Shown in pieces: positions 17,901 through 24,160 of a stretch of 28,180 nt of DNA. The notes beneath the pieces are model-generated. The model made no database searches. It saw only the letters and a list, made by a program, of their open reading frames with translations, and was not told the DNA's origin. The stretch covers positions 1-28,180 of the forward strand of contig PMGP01000296.1 of the NCBI GenBank assembly GCA_003156235.1. The letters are read 5' to 3'. The position numbers and the translations under genes are program-made. Within the stretch, counting starts at the first letter, position 1. Every line of letters begins with the position of its first letter. The stretch comes from Acidobacteriaceae bacterium. GTDB lineage: Bacteria > Acidobacteriota > Terriglobia > Terriglobales > Acidobacteriaceae.

Positions 17901-18730
17901 GCACCTACGTGTTGTACCGGGGGACGTACGCCCTGACCATGGGCGTCAGCTCCACGGTGGGTACGCCGACCGGAACTCTGCGAGTCATGAATGGATCGAA
18001 TCCGGCAGATCCGACCCAGGATCCGATCCCCTTGGATAATCCTGTCTTCAACACCAGCAATCTCGCGGTGGGTGCATACTCGCTCACGATTGTCTATTCG
18101 GGCGACCAGAATTATGCGCCGGCCAATGCAGCGGTCCCTGCCTTTGAAGTTGTTCCTCCCAGCGTGTTGATTACAGCCACACCGGCAACACTGACGGTGA
18201 CTCCCGGCACTCCCGGCGTGGTGACTCTCACCCTGCAGTCGATCGCGGGATATGGCGGGACTACGATCTCACTCGTTCCGCAATGCATATCGGGCGTTCC
18301 ACAATACGCGGAGTGCACCTTCGACAGCAACGCGATTGCGCTCGCCAGCGGCGGCTCAGCCACCATCCACATGACGCTTAGCACCAACGTGCCCGTCAAT
18401 GTGGGCACGGCTTCCGTTACCGGATCGGGGACGCCGCCGTGGGCTCTTGCCGGCGTCTTCGGTTTCGGCCTGATCGGTCTGGTGTTCGGCAGGAAGACCA
18501 GATTCAGCGGGCGCTCTCTCACCATCATTTGCCTGATGCTGTTGTTCGCGGGAGCGGTCTTCGGCGTGACCGCATGCACCAATAGCAGTTACACGCATAC
18601 GCCGCCAGCGCCTGTTGTCGCGACTCCGGCCGGCGCCTACAACATCGGGGTGGCGGTGTATCAGTTTAACGCGAATGTTACGCTGCCACTGCCGCAACCG
18701 TACCTCATTTTGCCGGTCACCGTGAAATAG
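14918..18730 (+). CDS. Giant secreted NHL-propeller / Ig-like repeat protein (paralogue A)
   Basis: The protein has about 1270 residues. I chose ATG 14918 because GGAGGG (14907-14912) precedes it and the downstream paralogue also opens M-A-x-E-S; the in-frame GTG at 14900 and ATG 14915 are less likely. An export signal covers about 1-34; it contains L-L-G-C (C27) before A-A-A-Q-A, so either signal peptidase could act. Residues about 40-470 form a propeller-like region. NHL-type repeats follow (about 500-770: G-N-T-Y-V-A-D-S-G, G-A-G-N-V-Y-I-G-D-T-G, G-D-L-Y-V-A-D). Next come several Ig-like domains (about 780-1150) and a C-terminal segment with two hydrophobic stretches joined by G-R-K-T-R. 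The second stretch ends in V-T-A-C (C1220), then a 50-residue beta tail. No catalytic motif is seen. Role unknown; a surface scaffold or glycan-binding protein is plausible beside the TonB receptor. Confidence 0.8.
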   Translation: MAIESAAFLRRVARIVTLVLIVALLGCVPAAAQAPVVMSGSILSTPQLNLGSSAQIYRIVVAKNGNVLFLDTPNGAVYQLAPGATSVTTVSAPGTVLKGGNSDWNVGMALDANDTLYIGTEWASPYFYRVPYDASTGTWPLTGSSDWSPGDGVVGSMGTREIAFLDNGDMAVSTESPGDILEFSISADGTKVGAPGTNGASGSPLTLVKTLTAEADKIAVDHAGNVYFIEGCWTARGSVAEGVWMIPAGKSGFVGESGLTRIDPPAADYNFKGITVDVAGNLYLSSANDSYGGNESGVLMVPNESGNPKAPTFSSTWADAVVVSPITTSGAVAIDPRGFLWISTFTSTGWSSLGSSEGTPPATPYTSNWAAYAVGNVNLGASPVSVAGTGTTVYYTFSGDVTPGSFVFSQPGSGSDFSVVTTNPLMNPATKTTPATVDTTVVPCTASTPYKLWSACPYWIAAKPRTFGAVSGQLQMLDGSNNLIAGSTTSIYGVGNGPGISFLGSSVNSAIGSSFITPLQVAEDSLGNTYVADSGQREVLQYPAGATAATPGVSILSGLTAPTGVAVDGAGNVYIGDTGDVIEVPYQSGALNAADKSVLLSGLGNHLNMAADGAGDLYVADEDNAKVIKIGNPSMRSTIFAGATIVVDGSLLVAPSAIAVDGYGDLFIADGKNLDEVAPTDADNLITVAVLKSGAVTGLAVDPSGSVYVAQSGGLLWVPNEASAASPGGVININDAFLLPLANGVTPVGVALDKTGNLYISGSGTPGVAKLSVNGTYSFGQVIPAIETDLDVQVYNIGNMPLTLSTLASDPSTSADFYALADQSNSPACGPATSSYAGTGCWLGLGVTPSGAPPVIETATLTIDSNATNDAAASLAVSADAVNDARTATTTSFSGIVATTYPGKETITVTVAAASGTPIGIVELNVSGQATLSLPLTNGVASHTYSSLGGGNYKVSAVYQGTGVAGTSPDFAVSAAKTTFTVTLATPALTVSTPSTYVLYRGTYALTMGVSSTVGTPTGTLRVMNGSNPADPTQDPIPLDNPVFNTSNLAVGAYSLTIVYSGDQNYAPANAAVPAFEVVPPSVLITATPATLTVTPGTPGVVTLTLQSIAGYGGTTISLVPQCISGVPQYAECTFDSNAIALASGGSATIHMTLSTNVPVNVGTASVTGSGTPPWALAGVFGFGLIGLVFGRKTRFSGRSLTIICLMLLFAGAVFGVTACTNSSYTHTPPAPVVATPAGAYNIGVAVYQFNANVTLPLPQPYLILPVTVK

Positions 18731-18762
18731 GGGTTGCGGAAGTAGAGAAACGACGGAACAGG

Positions 18763-18796
18763 GCTTTTGGGGGGCGCGAGGCAGCTCCCCAAAAGC
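18763..18796 (+). terminator. Strong inverted repeat between the two NHL/Ig genes
   Basis: GCTTTTGGGG (18763-18772) and CCCCAAAAGC (18787-18796) form a perfect 10-bp stem with a 14-nt loop, 32 nt after the stop of paralogue A. There is no following T-run. It may be a partial terminator or an RNA-stability or processing element setting relative expression of the two genes. Confidence 0.4.
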
Positions 18797-18877
18797 AGCA
18801 CATGGCAAAGCCTCAATGCCCGGGTGGGACAAGGCCACTCGCGATGTTGCTCGATAAGATTTTTTAGGAGGATTGTT

Positions 18878-21800
18878 ATGGCCACCGAGTCGATCATCTC
18901 TATGCGCGGGTTCGCCAAAATTACTCTGGCGCTGCTGCTCCTCAGTGTTTGTCTGTGTACGGAGGCCTGGGCGGGTGCAAATCCGTCCGTGGTTGCCACC
19001 GGCCCGCTCAGCGCCGTTGCGACCCATCCGGCATTTGAGGTGGTGTGGAACACAGCCATCTCCCCCTGGGGCGATCTTTTCGTCATGGACTTTTCCGCCA
19101 ACGCCTTGTATGAATTTCCGGCCGGCGGCGGGGCGGAGATCACGATTGTTCCCTCGGGAAGCTTTCTCGGTGGCGACGGCGGCTGGACAGTCAATGGCGT
19201 CGCGGTCAATCCAGTGACGGGCGATGTGCTTGTGGGGAACAACTGGTCGAATTGCTATCTCTGGGACATCCCGTATGTTCCCGCCACCCATTCATGGAAT
19301 GCGGCCGCTGCCTACCAGTATGGGCAGAACGCAACGAGTGGCTCGCCGGTGGGGGGATGGTGCCATCCTGACGCCATCTCCTTCAACGCCAGCGGAACGG
19401 TGGCCTTCGGCAATGAAAACTCCTTCGACGGGATCATCGAGATACCGGCTGGCGCTCCGGCAGCGAGCGCCAGCATTATCGCAACGGGACTAAAAAGCCG
19501 GCCGAAATCGATCGCGCTCGATAATGCTGGCAACATCTATTTTCTTGAGGACGGCGGCACCGAGATTCTGCGGGTAGCGGCCAGCCAAAGCGGATTGACC
19601 GGCGAAGCGTTGATGACCAGGGTCGATCCCGTTGTGGGCGGGTCGGCGGTGCTGTCGAACATTGACGGCGTGTCGGTGGATGCAAATGGCAATGTTTATA
19701 TCAGTGATTCGGTTCTGGGTGTATTGTTTGTTCCTAACGAAAGCGGGACTCCGAATCCGAGTGACGCGGTTTTTATGTCCGCTGTTCCTGCCACAGCCAA
19801 TGTCACCTTTGATCTCACGCGTGGAATTATGTATGTTCCCGTTCCCAACGTCGTTCCCCTTCCCAGCAACTCCAAGAAGATGTGGGGCTGGAAATCAGCT
19901 GCGGGTGTCGTGTACTACGACGTTGCCGGGGTGGCCTTGTCGAATGTGAATCTCGGTACAGCTGCTATTGGAGTACAAGGAACGTTTGCAACAATCAATG
20001 TAGGGTTTGCCGCGGACACCACCTTGGCCAGTATTGAGATTTTGGAAACCGGCGCCACTACTGATTTCACCGTTCTCAGCGGCGGTACTTGCAAGGCAAA
20101 CACCTACTATGCCGCGGGCAGTACCTGCACCGTGGAAGTGGCCTTGAACTCGCAAACTATTGGCAATGTCTCCGGCAAACTCGAATTGCTGGATGGAAGC
20201 AGCAATATACTTGCCTCCCTATCGCTGTCCGGCATGGGCGTGCCCCCAGCGGTTGTATCCGGTCCGGCTAGCGCCCTTACCTCTCCAAAATTCGAGGTGG
20301 TGTGGAACACCGCCATCTCCCCTTGGGGCGACCTTTTCGTCATGGATTTTTCAGCGAACGCCTTGTATGAATTTCCGGCCGGCGGCGGGGCGAGGATTAC
20401 GATTGTTCCCTCGGGCAGCTTTCTAGGCGGCGATGGTGGCTGGACAGTCAACGGCGTCGCGGTCAATCCAGTGACGGGCGATGTGCTTGTGGGGAACAAC
20501 TGGTCGAATTGCTACCTGTGGGACATCCCGTATGTTCCCGCCACCCATTCATGGAATGCGGCTGCTGCCTACCAGTATGGGCAGAACGCAACGAATGGCT
20601 CGCCGGTGGGGGGATGGTGCCATCCTGACGCCATCTCCTTCAACGCCAGCGGAACGGCGGCCTTCGGCAATGAAAACTCCTTCGACGGGATCATCGAGAT
20701 ACCGGCTGGCTCTCCATCAGCGAGCGCCGTCATTATCGCAACGGGACTAAAAAGCCGGCCGAGATCAATCGCGCTCGATAATGCCGGGAACATCTACTTT
20801 TTTGAGGACGGCGGCGCGCCCGGGATCCTGAGAGTCGCTGCCGGCCAAAGCGGATTGACCGGCGAAGCGTCGATGACCGAGGTCGATCCCATGGAGGGCG
20901 GGTCGGCGGCGCTGTCGAACATTGACGGCGTGTCGGTGGATGCGGCCGGCAATGTTTACATCAGCGATTCAGTTATGGGCGTGGTTTTGGTTCCCAACGA
21001 AAACGGGACGCCGAATCCGAATGACGCCTATCTGCTGTCTCCGGTTCCTGCCGCTACCAATGTCGAATTCGATCTGATGCGTGGCATCATGTATGTTCCC
21101 ACCGCACCAGGTTCAGCGAACGGCATTGACGCTATCGCCATGTCGAATGTGAATCTCGGATCTGTCGCTCTTGGGTCGCAAGGGGCGGCGCAAACAGTCA
21201 ATGTCGGGTTGAGCGCGGGCGTAACTCCGGCCAAGATCACGATCGAGGAAGCCGGCGTCAAGACTCCGGATTTCACCGTTCTCAGCAGCGGAACCTGCGC
21301 TGCGGGAACCTCCTACGCGGCGCTGAGCACATGCTCCGTGAACCTTGCCTTGAGCCCGCTTCATGCTGGCGAGGTTTCTGGCAAGCTACAACTGCTGGAC
21401 GCCGAGAACAACACCATTGCCTTGATGCCGCTCAACGGCATCGGACAGGGACCGGCCATCACCGTCAGCCCGGCCTTGGAATCCGCCATAGGCTCGGGCC
21501 TGGTTACGCCTACCGCCGTGGCGACCGACGCCATGGGCAATGTTTACGTGGCGGACAGCGGCCTCAAGAAAGTTCTGATGTATCCGCCGGGAGCGTCCTC
21601 CAGCACGGCGGGCGTCTCCGTGGGTCAGAACCTGACGGGGCCGACGGGGGTTGCGGTCGATGGGGCCGGTGACGTGTTTATCGCCGATACCAGCGGCGGG
21701 GGCACGGTCTACGAGGTGCCTTATACCCCCAGCGGCCTCAATACGGCCGGGCAGCTCACTCTTTATGGAGGGTTGGGTACGGGCCTGAGTGTGGTGGCTG

Positions 21801-23944
21801 ATGGTCTGGGTGATGTCTATGTGGGTACGCCTCAGAATGCCGAGGTTCTGGAGTTGGTGAATGCTGGTGTAAGTTTCGGACCCATGAGCCAAACGCTACA
21901 CTATATCTCCGGCTTCACCGCCCCCTCCGCAGTAGCCGTGGATGAAAGCAACAACCTCTACGTGATCGACAGCGGAAAACTGTTGGAAGTTACACCCAGC
22001 GGAGTCCAAACAACGCTGCTTACCGGACTCAGCGGAGTAACCGGCGTGGCAGTCGACCCATCCGGCGCGGTGTATCTGGCGATGCCCGGCGGCGCGGTTC
22101 GCATTCCTTATGTGAGCGGCGCGCTGAATCAGAGCGCCCTGACCGCCGTGGCGGCCAGCGTGACCAACCCCATGGGCTTGGCTTTGGATCAATCGGGCAA
22201 TGTTTACTTGGCGGATGGAACGGCCAAAAACCTGCACTTGGTGAGCATCAATGGGCTAGTCAGTACGGGTTCACCGGCCATCGGGTCTGTGGGTACGGCA
22301 ATTGCCGATGTGATGAACATCGGTAATGCTCCGCTGACCGTTACCGGCTTCCTCAGCAGTGACGCGGAGGATTTCAGCGCGACAGGTTGCAGCGCTTCCG
22401 TAATCCCGTCAGGCACATGTACGGTGAATGTAACCATGAATCCCGGAGCTGGAATTCAAGGCTCCCTGAGCACCGTGATCACGATTCAGAGCAATGCGGC
22501 TAACGCCGCTGTCGTCGACGCCTCGGGAGTAGGCGCGGCTTTAGCGGCGAGTAAGACCACGATTAGCGTGGGCAGTACCGCGAATGTTCTCAGTATCCCG
22601 GTAACCGTCACGGTGGTTCCGGCAAGCGGTTCCGGCGTCACTCCGACAGGGCAAGTGGTTGTCTCTGTGGACGGCGTAGCGCAGGCTCCCGCAACGCTGA
22701 CGAATGGCACGGTTACGATTCCCTACACGGGGCTCACTGCCGCCAGCCATACGTTCAGCGTGCAGTACATCGGTAACCGGGTGTACGGCGCGTCCACAGC
22801 TTCGATTACCACCGCCATTGCGAAAGGGCTCCCTTCGCTGACTCTTCCCACTCCACCGACGTACAGCATCAGTACGACGCAAGATGGCGATGTACCGTAT
22901 AACACGACGGTGTTTGGCGCCGCTTACTACACCAATTATCTGGTGACGGTGGTGGGCACTGGTTCCGTGGTCCCGACCGGGAAAATCTTCTTTATGCAGG
23001 GAACCACCGCGGTGTGCGGCAACAATTCGGACGGCTCGTTTACCTTAGGCGCCGGCTCGAATGCCGCGAACGTGCCGAATGCCCCCGGCACCATGACCTT
23101 CAACCCCGGCTGCTTGCCGATTGCACAAAACACCGTTGCACCGGACCTGGTTACGCCCCAGCTCATCACTTCTGTCGTTTACAACGGCGACGCAAATTAT
23201 TTGAGCACGACGGCGACAACGACCAGCGCAGGCAAGCCCATCCTGTTTGAGGAACTGCGAAATCCCGCCGTAGCGATCACCCCCAATCCGGGAACACTCT
23301 CTATTACGGCGGGGACGGGAAGCGCCACGCTGACCATTGCCTCAGTCTTGGGTTATGGCGGGGTGAACACGAATCCCGTATACCCTCTCGCCGGCGGGGG
23401 CCAGCAGTTGAACAACTACACCCTTCCGCTGGGGTTTGCGTGCCAGGGCTTGCCGGCTCATGCAACGTGCACATTTACGGGCGGCAATTACACGGACGCG
23501 AACGGGTTGCTTCATGCGGACGAACTGAATGTCAACAATGATCCAGCGGTCACGCAAACGATCAAGGTTACCGTGAACACCAATGTGTCCGCGGGGACCA
23601 CCACCAGCCAAATTTCCCAACCCGCTCCTTTTGAATTTGCTGCTTTATTTGGAGTGGGTTTGGCGGGCCTTGCGTTTGGCCGCAAGTCTGGGCGCGGGAG
23701 ACGTGTCCTGATGTTGCTTTGCCTGGTGATTCTTACCGGCGCGATTGCAGGGATAACAGCTTGCAACACTGCGAACCTTGGAACTTCCCCCGTCCTCACA
23801 ACTCCGTCAGGATCGTATGCGGTGATTGTAACCGCGCAGGAAGTTGGCAGCGCGGTGGTTCCAGGAGCCCAGGGTCCCGTAACCGTATATGGCAGCCAGA
23901 ACCAGATATCTCTGCCGTACACGCTGAACGTAACCGTGCAATAG
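18878..23944 (+). CDS. Giant secreted NHL-propeller / Ig-like repeat protein with internal duplication (paralogue B)
   Basis: The protein has about 1688 residues. ATG 18878 is preceded by AGGAGGA (18866-18872), 5 nt spacing, and begins the M-A-x-E-S signal peptide (cleavage near A-W-A-G, about 29-32). A longer frame from 18767 would place 37 unlikely residues in front. Two near-identical propeller modules of about 400 residues follow (about 36-455 and 457-855), each with N-G-V-A-V-N-P-V-T-G-D-V-L-V-G-N-N-W. NHL repeats (about 880-1120: G-N-V-Y-V-A-D-S-G, G-D-V-F-I-A-D-T) align with the middle of paralogue A. A choice-of-anchor-like domain with I-G-N-A-P-L-T-V comes next, then Ig-like domains, then the shared C-terminal module: A-L-F-G-V-G-L-A-G-L-A-F-G-R-K, a basic loop, and a second hydrophobic stretch ending I-T-A-C (C1629) with a 59-residue tail. 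No catalytic residues are recognised. It is probably an envelope-associated adhesin or scaffold. Confidence 0.82.
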   Translation: MATESIISMRGFAKITLALLLLSVCLCTEAWAGANPSVVATGPLSAVATHPAFEVVWNTAISPWGDLFVMDFSANALYEFPAGGGAEITIVPSGSFLGGDGGWTVNGVAVNPVTGDVLVGNNWSNCYLWDIPYVPATHSWNAAAAYQYGQNATSGSPVGGWCHPDAISFNASGTVAFGNENSFDGIIEIPAGAPAASASIIATGLKSRPKSIALDNAGNIYFLEDGGTEILRVAASQSGLTGEALMTRVDPVVGGSAVLSNIDGVSVDANGNVYISDSVLGVLFVPNESGTPNPSDAVFMSAVPATANVTFDLTRGIMYVPVPNVVPLPSNSKKMWGWKSAAGVVYYDVAGVALSNVNLGTAAIGVQGTFATINVGFAADTTLASIEILETGATTDFTVLSGGTCKANTYYAAGSTCTVEVALNSQTIGNVSGKLELLDGSSNILASLSLSGMGVPPAVVSGPASALTSPKFEVVWNTAISPWGDLFVMDFSANALYEFPAGGGARITIVPSGSFLGGDGGWTVNGVAVNPVTGDVLVGNNWSNCYLWDIPYVPATHSWNAAAAYQYGQNATNGSPVGGWCHPDAISFNASGTAAFGNENSFDGIIEIPAGSPSASAVIIATGLKSRPRSIALDNAGNIYFFEDGGAPGILRVAAGQSGLTGEASMTEVDPMEGGSAALSNIDGVSVDAAGNVYISDSVMGVVLVPNENGTPNPNDAYLLSPVPAATNVEFDLMRGIMYVPTAPGSANGIDAIAMSNVNLGSVALGSQGAAQTVNVGLSAGVTPAKITIEEAGVKTPDFTVLSSGTCAAGTSYAALSTCSVNLALSPLHAGEVSGKLQLLDAENNTIALMPLNGIGQGPAITVSPALESAIGSGLVTPTAVATDAMGNVYVADSGLKKVLMYPPGASSSTAGVSVGQNLTGPTGVAVDGAGDVFIADTSGGGTVYEVPYTPSGLNTAGQLTLYGGLGTGLSVVADGLGDVYVGTPQNAEVLELVNAGVSFGPMSQTLHYISGFTAPSAVAVDESNNLYVIDSGKLLEVTPSGVQTTLLTGLSGVTGVAVDPSGAVYLAMPGGAVRIPYVSGALNQSALTAVAASVTNPMGLALDQSGNVYLADGTAKNLHLVSINGLVSTGSPAIGSVGTAIADVMNIGNAPLTVTGFLSSDAEDFSATGCSASVIPSGTCTVNVTMNPGAGIQGSLSTVITIQSNAANAAVVDASGVGAALAASKTTISVGSTANVLSIPVTVTVVPASGSGVTPTGQVVVSVDGVAQAPATLTNGTVTIPYTGLTAASHTFSVQYIGNRVYGASTASITTAIAKGLPSLTLPTPPTYSISTTQDGDVPYNTTVFGAAYYTNYLVTVVGTGSVVPTGKIFFMQGTTAVCGNNSDGSFTLGAGSNAANVPNAPGTMTFNPGCLPIAQNTVAPDLVTPQLITSVVYNGDANYLSTTATTTSAGKPILFEELRNPAVAITPNPGTLSITAGTGSATLTIASVLGYGGVNTNPVYPLAGGGQQLNNYTLPLGFACQGLPAHATCTFTGGNYTDANGLLHADELNVNNDPAVTQTIKVTVNTNVSAGTTTSQISQPAPFEFAALFGVGLAGLAFGRKSGRGRRVLMLLCLVILTGAIAGITACNTANLGTSPVLTTPSGSYAVIVTAQEVGSAVVPGAQGPVTVYGSQNQISLPYTLNVTVQ
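18983..20242 (+). repeat. Internal coding direct repeat, copy 1
   Basis: This is the first of two tandem copies within paralogue B, offset about 1257 bases from the second. The most alike stretch runs from about 19034 to 19777. Over about 240 bases from the G-D-V-L-V-G-N-N-W codons (19214 on) I count about five base differences by eye. Similarity falls toward the 3' end, where copy 1 carries an extra piece around 19860-19920. Confidence 0.85.
20246..21448 (+). repeat. Internal coding direct repeat, copy 2
   Basis: This is the second copy of the module; its most alike core is about 20291-21037. It has a one-codon insertion relative to copy 1 (A-P-G-I-L-R against T-E-I-L-R near 20818) and lacks the extra segment of copy 1 near its end. 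The two copies directly abut and stay in frame. Confidence 0.85.
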
Positions 23945-23966
23945 AGGTCATGTAACCGTCAGCAAG

Positions 23967-24002
23967 AACAATGCGGGAGCGGAAAATCGCTTCCGCATTG
24001 TT
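23967..24002 (+). terminator. Hairpin terminator after paralogue B
   Basis: AACAATGCGG (23967-23976) pairs perfectly with CCGCATTGTT (23993-24002). The stem continues inward through a G-T wobble and AGCG/CGCT, giving about 15 pairs around a GAAAAT loop, 22 nt after the TAG of paralogue B. The downstream T content is low (TTGTTGC). It is the strongest hairpin I saw in the window and probably ends the receptor/NHL transcript. Confidence 0.65.
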
Positions 24003-24160
24003 GCAAATGCGGTCAAAAAGCAGGCGGGCTGGTTCACGCGCCTCTCCGCTCGCATGAGCGGGAAAAACGGCACGGGTGAATTCAATTATTGCCATGAGAA
24101 TAACTGTCTTGTGTCCCGGTTTGGCTGGGAGCTGGCTTTGAGCGGATTGGGAGAACCGGC

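Noticed and set aside
18356..19291. A 311-codon minus-strand frame spanning the junction of the two NHL/Ig genes
   Set aside because: It crosses both real genes and the hairpin between them, with no recognisable protein features or ribosome site.
24045..24062. Hairpin CCGCTC/GAGCGG upstream of the GH44 gene
   Set aside because: A six-pair stem with a 4-nt loop and an A-rich flank on the coding strand; it lies behind a much stronger terminator and has no clear role.
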